Source of the DNA: Chishuiella changwenlii
GTDB taxonomy: Bacteria > Bacteroidota > Bacteroidia > Flavobacteriales > Weeksellaceae
Direction: 5' to 3'
Length of the DNA stretch: 64,000 nucleotides
Assembly (NCBI RefSeq): GCF_900142565.1
Contig: NZ_FRBH01000003.1
Location: 124,001 to 188,000 of the forward strand
Shown: piece by piece, positions 1-6,756 of the stretch
How the letters are laid out: every line of letters begins with the position of its first letter
How positions within the stretch are numbered: position 1 is the first letter of the stretch
Translations under genes and position numbers: made by a program
The notes under the pieces: generated by a model
Database searches by the model: none
Seen by the model: only the letters and a program-made list of their open reading frames with translations
What the model was told of the DNA's origin: nothing

Positions 1-1
1 T

Positions 2-43
2 TATGATCCAGAAGATCCAAACTTTAACCCTGAAAAACATTAA
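2..43 (+). CDS. cydA: C-terminal end of cytochrome bd oxidase subunit I (partial)
   Basis: An open frame enters from the left edge and ends YDPEDPNFNPEKH-stop at 41-43, two bases before the cydB start. Only 13 residues are visible. Tight coupling to a clear cydB, and the usual cydA-cydB order, make this the cydA tail. The identification is by position, not by recognisable domain sequence. Confidence 0.7.
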   Translation, partial: YDPEDPNFNPEKH

Positions 44-45
44 AT

Positions 46-1053
46 ATGATATACGTAGTTACAGCATTTTTGTGGGTTTCCACTTGTTTATATTTAATTT
101 TGGGTGGAGCAGATTTTGGAGCAGGAATTGTCGAGTTATTTTCAGAGAAAAAGTATAAAAATCAGACGAAGAAAATCATGTATAATTCGATTGGTCCTAT
201 TTGGGAAGCCAATCATATGTGGTTAATTATTGCTATTGTTATACTTTTTGTAGGCTTTCCTAAAATGTATGCAGATGTTTCCAATTATTTGCACATTCCT
301 TTGGTTATAATGTTATTAGGGATTATTGCGAGAGGGACATCTTTTACATTCAGAAATTATGATGCAGTTAACGATAAATGGCACAATTTATACGATGTAA
401 TTTTTACTTATTCTAGTGTTGTTACACCGTTATTTTTGGGAATTATTTCAGGGTCTATAGTTTCTGGAAGTATTGATAATCAGGCAACATCTTTTCAAGA
501 CGCTTATATTTTCTCTTGGCTAAGTTGGTTTAATGTTTCAGTTGGCTTATTTACAGTCGTAATTTGTTCTTTTTTAGCTTCTGTTTATTCTATTCAATCG
601 GTAAATAACCAAGAAGATAAAACAAAATTAAGAAAGAGAGCCAAAATTTATACGACCTTAATTTTTGTTGCAGGAGGAATTGTTTTTGCTGTTTCAGTTT
701 GGAAAAATATCCCATTGTTAGAATGGATTACGAAACAAATTTATGGATACATTGCAGTTTCTTTGGCTACAATTTCTATTATAGCGCTTATCTATTCACT
801 AAATAAAAAGAAAGATCAGTTAACAAAAGTCTATGCAGGACTTATTGTTGTTATGATTTTATTTGCTGTTTCATATTCCCATTTTCCAAATCTAATTTTA
901 TTTAAAGATGGAACTAAATTATCCTTATTGAAAGATTTTGGAGCAGAAAGTACCATTAATATGTTGGCTTGGGCATTGCTATTAGGATCAGTTTTTATTC
1001 TTCCATTTTTATTTTACTTAATTTATTCTTTTAATCAGAGACAAAAAATATAG
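46..1053 (+). CDS. cydB: Cytochrome bd ubiquinol oxidase subunit II
   Basis: Membrane subunit of the cytochrome bd quinol oxidase, the high-affinity terminal oxidase used at low oxygen or under nitrosative stress. The 335-residue protein is almost entirely hydrophobic with about eight to nine membrane segments. Near the N-terminus it has the CydB hallmark GGADFGAGIVELF (about residues 20-32), followed by GPIWEANHMWLI (about 50-61). The length is normal for the short Bacteroidota CydB. The start at 46 lies two bases after the stop of the preceding frame, so it is co-transcribed and probably translationally coupled with cydA. A strong hairpin terminator follows at 1077-1114. It is expected to act with CydA in the inner membrane. 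Confidence 0.95.
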   Translation: MIYVVTAFLWVSTCLYLILGGADFGAGIVELFSEKKYKNQTKKIMYNSIGPIWEANHMWLIIAIVILFVGFPKMYADVSNYLHIPLVIMLLGIIARGTSFTFRNYDAVNDKWHNLYDVIFTYSSVVTPLFLGIISGSIVSGSIDNQATSFQDAYIFSWLSWFNVSVGLFTVVICSFLASVYSIQSVNNQEDKTKLRKRAKIYTTLIFVAGGIVFAVSVWKNIPLLEWITKQIYGYIAVSLATISIIALIYSLNKKKDQLTKVYAGLIVVMILFAVSYSHFPNLILFKDGTKLSLLKDFGAESTINMLAWALLLGSVFILPFLFYLIYSFNQRQKI

Positions 1054-1076
1054 ATTGATATAAACTAAATATAGAG

Positions 1077-1114
1077 GGTTTTTACATTAAAATGATGTAA
1101 AAACCTTTTTTTTT
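1077..1114 (+). terminator. Rho-independent terminator after cydB
   Basis: An 11-bp perfect stem, GGTTTTTACAT (1077-1087) with ATGTAAAAACC (1095-1105), is followed by nine T residues. It lies 24 bases after the cydB stop. The same hairpin recurs as part of the duplicated cassette at 2428-2465. Confidence 0.85.
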
Positions 1115-1128
1115 ATTTAAAAATTGAG

Positions 1129-1156
1129 TTTGGCATACCGTTTGTTAATATGGTTG
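1129..1156 (+). promoter_or_regulatory. Possible promoter inside cassette A
   Basis: TTTG (1129-1132) is followed after 16 nt by TATGGTTG (1149-1156), resembling the Bacteroidota -33 TTTG / -7 TANNTTTG pair with one mismatch. The whole block is conserved in copy B at 2480-2507. The spacing is shorter than usual, so this is a weak call supported mainly by conservation. Confidence 0.35.
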
Positions 1157-1241
1157 AAAATTAAAAAAGAAATATCTACTACCTAATTTTTCTACTACCT
1201 CTTTTCTTTTTTAATTTTTTTTATAATAAAATAAAATATAT

Positions 1242-1284
1242 AAAAATCATGACTTTGTTTAATTAAAACAAGTCATGATTTTTT
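1242..1284 (+). terminator. Long hairpin with T run ending cassette A
   Basis: ATCATGACTT (1246-1255) pairs with AAGTCATGAT (1270-1279). The stem extends by GTTT/AAAC with a one-base bulge and is flanked by A and T runs on both sides, so it can terminate in either direction. It lies only 35 bases upstream of the start codon at 1319. If the gene is expressed from the promoter inside the cassette, this would be an attenuator. Confidence 0.65.
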
Positions 1285-1318
1285 ATAAATGAGAAGTACT
1301 AACAACAACCTATATATT

Positions 1319-1813
1319 ATGAAATACTCAAATTTTATTTTTTTCTTGTTAATACCAATTTTTGGTTTTTCACAAGAAGCCCCAAGTTTAACTAAAAACT
1401 TAGAATTAAAAGCTGGAGTTGGTCAATATTTAGCGCATATAAATTACGAACAACCAATATCGAAAAAAGTGATAGTAGATTTCGGAACATCTGTTAATGG
1501 TTATTATTTAACTCTCAGAGATGAAGAAAAAGTAGATTTTGGTTTAACTAGTAATATAAAATATATCTATAATAGAGAAACAAGAGCTAGAAAAAATAAA
1601 AATCTAAAAAATAATGCAGGAAATTATATAAAAGGAGGTGTTACCTATAATATTAATAAAAATATATTTATACCTAATATTATGTGGGGCACTAAAACAA
1701 ATTTAGACGATAATTTTTCTTTTTTTGCAGAAATTGGTTTCGGAGCCAATCATGCATTATTAGTTCCAATGAATTTAGGATTTACTTATAGTATTCCTGT
1801 TTTTAAGAAATAA
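1319..1813 (+). CDS. Small secreted barrel-like protein, tandem copy 1
   Basis: A 164-residue protein with a clear signal peptide (MKYSNFIFFLLIPIFGFSQ, cleavage near residue 19). The mature part is rich in alternating polar/hydrophobic strands and ends in a hydrophobic-aromatic strand YSIPVFKK, consistent with a small outer-membrane beta-barrel. No known family is recognised. An in-frame ATG exists at 1289, but the start at 1319 is chosen because the paralogue at 1893 begins identically there. The 18-nt leader AACAACAACCTATATATT is also shared upstream of both ATGs. The paralogue is identical over the signal peptide and most of the C-terminal half. The two differ mainly around residues 30-70, suggesting a recent tandem duplication. 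Confidence 0.75.
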   Translation: MKYSNFIFFLLIPIFGFSQEAPSLTKNLELKAGVGQYLAHINYEQPISKKVIVDFGTSVNGYYLTLRDEEKVDFGLTSNIKYIYNRETRARKNKNLKNNAGNYIKGGVTYNINKNIFIPNIMWGTKTNLDDNFSFFAEIGFGANHALLVPMNLGFTYSIPVFKK

Positions 1814-1830
1814 TTTAATAATTACATTAT

Positions 1831-1865
1831 AAATAAGCTAATTTAATTTTGACTTAGCTTATTTT
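1831..1865 (+). terminator. Possible terminator between the tandem paralogues
   Basis: AAATAAGCTAA (1831-1841) pairs with TTAGCTTATTTT (1854-1865). The stem is AT-rich and the following T tract is short, so termination may be partial. Confidence 0.45.
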
Positions 1866-1892
1866 ATACAACCTAACAACAACCTATATATT

Positions 1893-2387
1893 ATGAAATA
1901 CTCAAATTTTATTTTTTTCTTGTTAATACCATTTTTTGGTTTTTCACAAGAAGCCCCAAGTTTAACCAAAAACTTAGAATTAAAATTAGCAATTGGCCAG
2001 TATTATGCGAATATCAATTATGAACAACCAATATCTAAAAAAGTGATATGGGATGTTGGAACTTCTCTTAATGGATTTTATTTAGATCAAAATGAGAATA
2101 AAAAAACAAGTTTTGGCTTAACAAGTAATCTTAAATATATCTATAATAGAGAGAGAAGGGCAGAAAAAAATAAAAGTTTAGAAAATAATGCGGGTAACTA
2201 TATTAAAGTAGGAGCAAACTACTATATTAATAACAATGTATTTATTCCTAATTTTATGTGGGGTACTAAAACAAACCTTGATGAAAATTTTTCATTTTTT
2301 GCAGAAGTTGGAATTGCAACTAATAAGGAATTTTTAATACCATTTAATGTAGGTTTCGTGTATAGCATACCTGTATTTAAGAAATAA
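1893..2387 (+). CDS. Small secreted barrel-like protein, tandem copy 2
   Basis: A 164-residue paralogue of the gene at 1319, with the same signal peptide (MKYSNFIFFLLIPFFGFSQ) and the same C-terminal strand YSIPVFKK. Shared blocks include NYEQPISKKVI, FGLTSN and YIYNRE. Divergence is concentrated around mature residues 15-60, with conservative changes elsewhere, as expected for two functional copies. It lies 79 bases after copy 1, preceded by the same short leader. The region downstream (2428-2634) repeats the non-coding cassette found upstream of copy 1. Function unknown; an outer-membrane or surface location is inferred from the signal peptide and strand pattern only. Confidence 0.75.
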   Translation: MKYSNFIFFLLIPFFGFSQEAPSLTKNLELKLAIGQYYANINYEQPISKKVIWDVGTSLNGFYLDQNENKKTSFGLTSNLKYIYNRERRAEKNKSLENNAGNYIKVGANYYINNNVFIPNFMWGTKTNLDENFSFFAEVGIATNKEFLIPFNVGFVYSIPVFKK

Positions 2388-2427
2388 TTTTACTTAAAAA
2401 ATTATTAGCTAATTCTAAAATTATAAA

Positions 2428-2465
2428 GGTTTTTACATTAAAAATAATGTAAAAATCTTTTTTTT
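2428..2465 (+). terminator. Terminator after tandem copy 2
   Basis: Stem GTTTTTACATT / AATGTAAAAA with a long T tract, 41 bases after the stop of the second paralogue. It is homologous to the cydB terminator at 1077. Confidence 0.75.
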
Positions 2466-2583
2466 ATTTAAATATTTAGTTTGGCATACCGTTTGTTAAT
2501 ATGGTTGAAAATTGAAAAAGAAATTCTACTACCTATTTCTACTACCTCTTTTTCTTTTTTAATTTTTATGAGAAAATAGAATA

Positions 2584-2629
2584 CAAAAAATCATGACTTT
2601 GTTTAATTAAAACAAGTCATGATTTTTTT
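2584..2629. terminator. Bidirectional hairpin between cassette B and the MFS gene
   Basis: Stem ATCATGACTT (2590-2599) / AAGTCATGAT (2613-2622), with A tract before and T tract after. It lies between plus-strand transcription from cassette B and the end of the minus-strand MFS gene, so it can serve both. Confidence 0.7.
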
Positions 2630-2662
2630 ATAAGTAAAAACTAACTAGTAACCTAAATATCA
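2630..2662 (+). other. Degenerate leader lacking its gene
   Basis: After hairpin 2, copy A continues as CTAACAACAACCTATATATT-ATG. Copy B continues as a recognisable but decayed version (CTAACTAGTAACCTAAATAT), in which the ATG has become CATAAT and no ORF follows. This looks like the remains of a third gene copy that was lost or never carried over. Confidence 0.4.
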
Positions 2663-2672
2663 TAATAAAACA

Positions 2673-3863
2673 TTAATGTTCCTCAATATATCTTGGTTTA
2701 GCAGCTTTTCTTCCGAAGACTGTCATTATAATAATCATTACAATTAAAAAATAAAAAGAGCTTTGCCATGAACTATCCCAATCATGTAAAACTCCAAAAA
2801 TAGGAGGTCCAAAAGCAGCAATTAAATAACCTACAGATTGTGCTTTACCAGAAATTTTAATCGTTCCATGCATTGTTTTACTTTTAAGAGAGAAAAATAA
2901 GATAGAAAGACTAAAAGCTAATCCACTTGAAGCTCCAATTAAAACTGCGGCTAAATAAATGAATTGTGCTTTAAAAAAGAATAAGACTGTTATTCCAGTA
3001 AACATTAAAAATCCAACACTATATACCATCCATTTTTGATCCTGAATTTTGGTTGCTATAATAGGACTAATAAACATAACTGGTAGCATAGATAGTTGAA
3101 TAACTAAAAGAACCAATCCTGTTTGTTCTTTAACCATACCATAATCAAGTAAAACGATTGGTAGCAAAGCGACTAAACAGTAATATACCAAAGATTGTAT
3201 TCCCATAAAAATACTAATATACCAAGCTTGTTTAGAGCGAAAGACATTAAAGCTATTTGTTGGTGCCTCTATTGTCGTTTTATTTTTAGTTTTTTTCTTT
3301 CCTATAAGTGTATCTGCACTTACAGCAATAAGTGCAAGTATAGCCCAAACAATCCATATAGATAAAGATCCTTTCCATTGCATATTTGTCCATTTTCCAA
3401 TAGCAATACTAAAACCCGAAGCTAGAGCAGCAACTAAATTCATCGCTACAGAAAAGATACCTGTAACTAGTCCAATTTTTTCGGGAAATATATTTTTTAT
3501 GTAAGCAGGAGTTGTAACATTCCCAATGCAAATCCCCAAACCAATTAATAAGGAACCTATGTATAACATTGTTATATTTCCATAAACTCTTAAATAAAGA
3601 CCTATTATAAGAAATAAAAGCGAATAGATTAAAGTATAATGAATGTTAGATTTGATAGCAATTTTACTAACCAATACAGAACAACTTGCAAATACGATTA
3701 ATGGAATAGAAGTAAGTAAACTACCTTCAAAATTATTTAAATTAAATACAGCTATAATTTCACTTAATACAGGACTAACTGAAGTAATAGGAGAACGTAA
3801 GCCTCCACCAACTAATATAACGACTACAATACTAAGTATAGATATTTTAACTTTATTACTCAT
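2673..3863 (-). CDS. MFS transporter, CynX/NimT-like
   Basis: A 396-residue inner-membrane protein with about 12 hydrophobic segments. The first segment ends GGGLRSPITSVSPVLSEI (about residues 19-36), matching the NLRPxxTSVGP signature of the CynX/NimT (cyanate / 2-nitroimidazole) branch of the major facilitator superfamily. Substrates in this branch are small anions, nitroimidazoles or amino-acid-like compounds; the substrate here is unknown. It is the last gene of a three-gene operon, starting 7 bases after the stop of the DapB-like gene. The transported compound is therefore probably the substrate or product of the two upstream enzymes. Confidence 0.85.
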   Translation of the reverse strand: MSNKVKISILSIVVVILVGGGLRSPITSVSPVLSEIIAVFNLNNFEGSLLTSIPLIVFASCSVLVSKIAIKSNIHYTLIYSLLFLIIGLYLRVYGNITMLYIGSLLIGLGICIGNVTTPAYIKNIFPEKIGLVTGIFSVAMNLVAALASGFSIAIGKWTNMQWKGSLSIWIVWAILALIAVSADTLIGKKKTKNKTTIEAPTNSFNVFRSKQAWYISIFMGIQSLVYYCLVALLPIVLLDYGMVKEQTGLVLLVIQLSMLPVMFISPIIATKIQDQKWMVYSVGFLMFTGITVLFFFKAQFIYLAAVLIGASSGLAFSLSILFFSLKSKTMHGTIKISGKAQSVGYLIAAFGPPIFGVLHDWDSSWQSSFYFLIVMIIIMTVFGRKAAKPRYIEEH

Positions 3864-3870
3864 TTTTCTT

Positions 3871-4671
3871 TTATAAATCCATTACTGTATCTAAACCTCT
3901 TTTTAATCCTTTAAAACTGTTTACTTTTTCAATAGCAAGTATAACACCATTAACATAAGGTTCTGCTCCATTTCCTGCATCATGTCTTAAAATTAATTTT
4001 TCATCTTGCATACCAAAAATAGCTTCAATACCTAATACGTGACCAGGAAGTCTTACCGAATGTACTTGTACATCATCTATAGTTGCACCGCGAGTTTCTT
4101 TTACTCCAATCGTATCTTCGATAGGTACTTCTATAGTAGATTTTTGTACAGCAGATAAACGATGAGCTAGTTCTGCAACAGAACCACTTGGAGCGTCTAC
4201 CTTATTTTGACTTGCGTAATCTATAAGTTCATAATTAGGGATGTATTTTGCTGCAATAGCTGCGAATTTAAATAATAATACTGCCGTAATCGCAAAGTTA
4301 CCAGCAGCAAGTACAGAAGCATTATTTTTATTCGCAATAGATTCTATTTCATTATAATCTTCATTTGATAATCCAGATGTACCGATAATAACATTTTTTC
4401 CTTTTTCTAAAGCAGTAATAATATTTTTTTTAGCAATATCTGGTTTAGTGAATTCAACTAAAACATCAAAATCAATTTTTTCTAATGCATTATCTATCGT
4501 GTCAAACAAAGGAATAGTAGCATTTTCTATTTGTAAAATATCAGCTAAGTTTTTTCCTTTATTAGAGCGTGATAATCCTCCAATCAATTGCATTCCGTCA
4601 TGATTAAAAATTCCTTTACTAATTGCAGAACCTGCCCATCCGGTAGCTCCTGCGACAAATACTTTTATCAT
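3871..4671 (-). CDS. DapB-like dihydrodipicolinate-reductase-family oxidoreductase, non-canonical active site
   Basis: A 266-residue protein with an N-terminal Rossmann fold, starting VFVAGATGWAG where canonical DapB has GxxGRMG. DapB landmarks follow: VEFTKP (about residue 95), VIIGTSG (about 114) and DAPSG at about 180. Canonical DapB has the catalytic HH in EAHHRHKVDAPSG. Here the equivalent stretch is DYASQNKVDAPSG, so the lysine and the substrate-phosphate-like loop remain but both histidines are gone. Flavobacteria also normally carry a shorter, separate DapB for lysine synthesis. Reduction of another cyclic or linear imine is therefore more likely than lysine biosynthesis; 2,4-diaminopentanoate dehydrogenase is a known DapB relative with another substrate. 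It sits 21 bases after the flavodoxin-RidA gene. Confidence 0.75.
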   Translation of the reverse strand: MIKVFVAGATGWAGSAISKGIFNHDGMQLIGGLSRSNKGKNLADILQIENATIPLFDTIDNALEKIDFDVLVEFTKPDIAKKNIITALEKGKNVIIGTSGLSNEDYNEIESIANKNNASVLAAGNFAITAVLLFKFAAIAAKYIPNYELIDYASQNKVDAPSGSVAELAHRLSAVQKSTIEVPIEDTIGVKETRGATIDDVQVHSVRLPGHVLGIEAIFGMQDEKLILRHDAGNGAEPYVNGVILAIEKVNSFKGLKRGLDTVMDL

Positions 4672-4692
4672 TTTGTATGTTTTTTTTATTGT

Positions 4693-5844
4693 TTATTCAA
4701 TTTCAAAAATAGCAGAGATAGAAACCGAAGAGCCAACTGGTAATGAATATGCTCCTTGTGTATTTCTTGTATGTTTACCTTTTTCTCCAAATATTTCTAC
4801 TGTAAGATCAGATGCTGTATTCATAAGATCTGCATGTTTAGTAAAGCTGTCTACCGTATTAAACGTTCCTATAAGTTGTACACATTGTTTTACTCGATTA
4901 AGATCACCTCCAGTTGCTTCTTTTAATATAGAAATGATATTTAACATGGTTACTCTTGTAGCTTCTTTTACTTGTTCTTCGTTTACATCAATACCTAGTT
5001 TTCCCGGATTTACAATTTTTCCATCTTTTAAAGCTACTTGATTGATGTATACTAAATTACCTGATTTTTTGAAAAGTTGATAATTTCCAACAGGTTGAGG
5101 TAAAGAAGGTAATTCTATATTCTTTTGTTTTAGAATCTGATTAATATCGATTTTACTTTCTTTAATAATTGTTTTATTATCATTTTCTATCACTTTGTTT
5201 TTTCTAAGAGCTAAAGCAACTTTTGCAAACTTTTTACCTTGTAATTCGGCTAAATAACGCTCACTTTTACTCGGTCTTTCTACATTGTTTAATGATACGA
5301 GACTTGTTGTTCCTAATACAGCGTTTCCTTGCGGAATTGTTTTATCAATATTTTCCATTCCGCTAATTCCATTGGGTACTAAAATCATTCCATGAACAGC
5401 AAGACTATTCCAAAAAGATTGTAGAGCAAGCTCTTTTCCGGCTCCGCTTCCAGCAGACATAAAAACTGTTGCAGGTGTACCTTCTAATGCATGTTTTGAC
5501 CACAGATTAGTTGTTTTTGCTAAAAATTCGCTCATACCTGTACTAATATTACCAAAATAAATAGGTGAACCAAAAGCAATACCATCATAGGTAATTAATT
5601 CTTCTACGCTTGCAATGGGAATATTTTTTAGTTTAGGATTGTCAGATTTTTTAACTTGTTTAATAATTGCTTCAACATTCTTGTAACTCTCTATTCCTTT
5701 CTTTACTTCTTTAGCTAACTCATACGTTCCACCATTATCTGAATGGATAAGCACTAAAACTTTTGCTGATTGTTCTTGTGCAGTAACATTACAAGTTGTA
5801 ACGAATAAAATAAAAGCTGTTAAAAAGCTATAAAATCTTTTCAT
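4693..5844 (-). CDS. Exported WrbA-like flavodoxin fused to a RidA-family domain
   Basis: A 383-residue two-domain protein. Residues 1-23 form a signal peptide (hydrophobic core then NVTAQEQ). Residues about 27-205 are a WrbA-type flavodoxin: FMN loop HSDNGGTYELA, then GSPIYFGNISTGMSEFL and SAGSGAGKELALQSFW, matching GTPTRFGNM and SSTGTGGGQE of WrbA quinone reductases. Residues about 235-383 are a RidA/YjgF domain of the long cd02199-like type: PVGNYQLFKKSGNLVYINQV, then GDLNRVKQCVQL and HTRNTQGAYSLPVG. The last of these keeps the arginine that binds the substrate carboxylate. RidA proteins hydrolyse reactive enamines/imines; WrbA reduces quinones. No downstream Met could start a cytosolic form of the flavodoxin, so export seems real. 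It is first gene of the operon with the DapB-like enzyme and MFS transporter. Confidence 0.8.
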   Translation of the reverse strand: MKRFYSFLTAFILFVTTCNVTAQEQSAKVLVLIHSDNGGTYELAKEVKKGIESYKNVEAIIKQVKKSDNPKLKNIPIASVEELITYDGIAFGSPIYFGNISTGMSEFLAKTTNLWSKHALEGTPATVFMSAGSGAGKELALQSFWNSLAVHGMILVPNGISGMENIDKTIPQGNAVLGTTSLVSLNNVERPSKSERYLAELQGKKFAKVALALRKNKVIENDNKTIIKESKIDINQILKQKNIELPSLPQPVGNYQLFKKSGNLVYINQVALKDGKIVNPGKLGIDVNEEQVKEATRVTMLNIISILKEATGGDLNRVKQCVQLIGTFNTVDSFTKHADLMNTASDLTVEIFGEKGKHTRNTQGAYSLPVGSSVSISAIFEIE

Positions 5845-5869
5845 AATCTATTGTTATTAAATTTATAAA

Positions 5870-5901
5870 CAAAATTAGTAATGTCGTTTTTATTATATTT
5901 G
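5870..5901. promoter_or_regulatory. Overlapping divergent promoters of the RidA operon and the AraC gene
   Basis: The 68-bp intergenic region holds TATATTTG at 5894-5901 on the plus strand, 11 nt before the araC-type ATG. It also holds CAAAATTA at 5870-5877, which reads TAATTTTG on the minus strand. Both are exact TANNTTTG -7 elements. The closeness of the two promoters allows one regulator site to control both directions. The AraC transcript would have an almost leaderless start. Confidence 0.6.
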
Positions 5902-5912
5902 CCAAAAAGTAT

Positions 5913-6728
5913 ATGCAAAACGACAAGGTGAAATGTGGTTTAACAGAAATTAAAGAAGGAAAGTATATTGATGATATTCCTATAGATGCCTATGTTTGGT
6001 TCGAAGAAAATTGGGAACACGATGAATATGAGCATAAACACACTCGTTATCAATTAACTTATGTCGCAGAAGGATACCAATATTTTCATATTGAAAAGAA
6101 GATATATTTGGTTCCACAAAATCATATTATTTGGATACCTACAGGCAAAGAACATCGTACAACTTCGGAAGCAAAAATGGTTCACCTTATGGTGGTACTT
6201 TTTAATTCTGTTCCCGATGATGATTTTTATAAAAATGTACATGTTTCTCTTGCACCAAGTGTTTTAAAAGAAATGCTTTTATATACCGCAAAATGGAATA
6301 AATTATTAGTTGAAGATAAAGAACAACAGCTTTTTTTAAAAGCAATGCTTCATAGTTTACCTAACTTTTGTGAAGAGAATAATGGTTTACAAATACCTGT
6401 ACCTACAGATAGTCGCTTAATACCAATTTGTAATTATATTAATACGAATTACAGATATAGTTTTGATAGTGATGATTTGGCTACAAAAGCAAAAATGTCT
6501 GTTCGCACATTACAGAGAATATTTAAACATGAAACGGGTATAACATTACAAAAGTATGTGCAATTAATTCGAATTTTGAAGAGTATAGAATTAATAGATA
6601 GTCAGCAATATACATTAAGTGAAATTGCATATCAAGTAGGTTATCAAAGTCTTTCTGCTTTTACGTCTTCTTATTCATCGATAATGAAAACAAAACCTAA
6701 ATTGAAGAAGGATATACTTAAAAAATAA
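5913..6728 (+). CDS. AraC-family transcriptional regulator
   Basis: A 271-residue cytosolic regulator. An N-terminal cupin-like sensing domain (about 20-150; HKHTRYQLTYV and HIIWIPTGKEHRT) is followed by a C-terminal double helix-turn-helix of AraC type (about 170-270). Recognisable parts are LATKAKMSVRTLQRIFKHET and LSEIAYQVGYQSLSAFTSSY. It is divergent from the flavodoxin-RidA / DapB-like / MFS operon across 68 bp, so it very likely regulates that operon in response to the substrate bound by its cupin domain. The start at 5913 lies 11 nt after an exact TANNTTTG element. Confidence 0.9.
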   Translation: MQNDKVKCGLTEIKEGKYIDDIPIDAYVWFEENWEHDEYEHKHTRYQLTYVAEGYQYFHIEKKIYLVPQNHIIWIPTGKEHRTTSEAKMVHLMVVLFNSVPDDDFYKNVHVSLAPSVLKEMLLYTAKWNKLLVEDKEQQLFLKAMLHSLPNFCEENNGLQIPVPTDSRLIPICNYINTNYRYSFDSDDLATKAKMSVRTLQRIFKHETGITLQKYVQLIRILKSIELIDSQQYTLSEIAYQVGYQSLSAFTSSYSSIMKTKPKLKKDILKK

Positions 6729-6729
6729 A

Positions 6730-6756
6730 CAACCTTTACTTTTATTGTAAAGGTTG
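6730..6756. terminator. Bidirectional terminator between AraC gene and pstS-like gene
   Basis: CAACCTTTAC (6730-6739) pairs with GTAAAGGTTG (6747-6756). The hairpin starts just after the AraC stop codon and overlaps the last four codons of the convergent minus-strand gene. Confidence 0.65.

Larger units (their letters stand above)
1077..1290 (+). repeat. Non-coding cassette, copy A (hairpin, CTACTACCT pair, hairpin)
   Basis: About 210 bp that recur with high identity at 2428-2634. In order it holds a terminator hairpin (1077-1114) and a conserved block TTTGGCATACCGTTTGTTAA from 1129. A possible promoter follows: TTTG at 1129-1132 and TATGGTTG at 1149-1156, one mismatch from TANNTTTG with a short 16-nt spacer. 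Next come two copies of CTACTACCT and a pyrimidine tract, then a second long hairpin ending in a T run (1242-1284). No conserved ORF spans it. It could be a small RNA of about 120 nt or a structured 5' leader with an attenuator for the gene at 1319. Confidence 0.6.
2428..2634 (+). repeat. Non-coding cassette, copy B
   Basis: Second copy of the 1077-1290 element. Hairpin 1 is GTTTTTACATT (2429-2439) with AATGTAAAAA (2446-2455) and a T tract. The conserved block starts at TTTG 2480, two CTACTACCT words lie at about 2525-2547, and hairpin 2 runs 2584-2629. In hairpin 1 the sequence changes fall in or beside the loop and the stem is retained, which suggests selection on RNA structure. Here no gene follows on the plus strand. 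Instead a degenerate leader and then the convergent MFS gene are found. Confidence 0.6.

Noticed and set aside
1176-1205. CTACTACCTC is the exact complement of the animal let-7 seed region.
   Set aside because: A ten-base coincidence in bacterial AT-rich DNA; no evolutionary or functional link is supported.
4673-5041. A 122-codon plus-strand frame with some hydrophobic stretches.
   Set aside because: It is antisense to the conserved RidA domain; codon use and protein composition look like a shadow.
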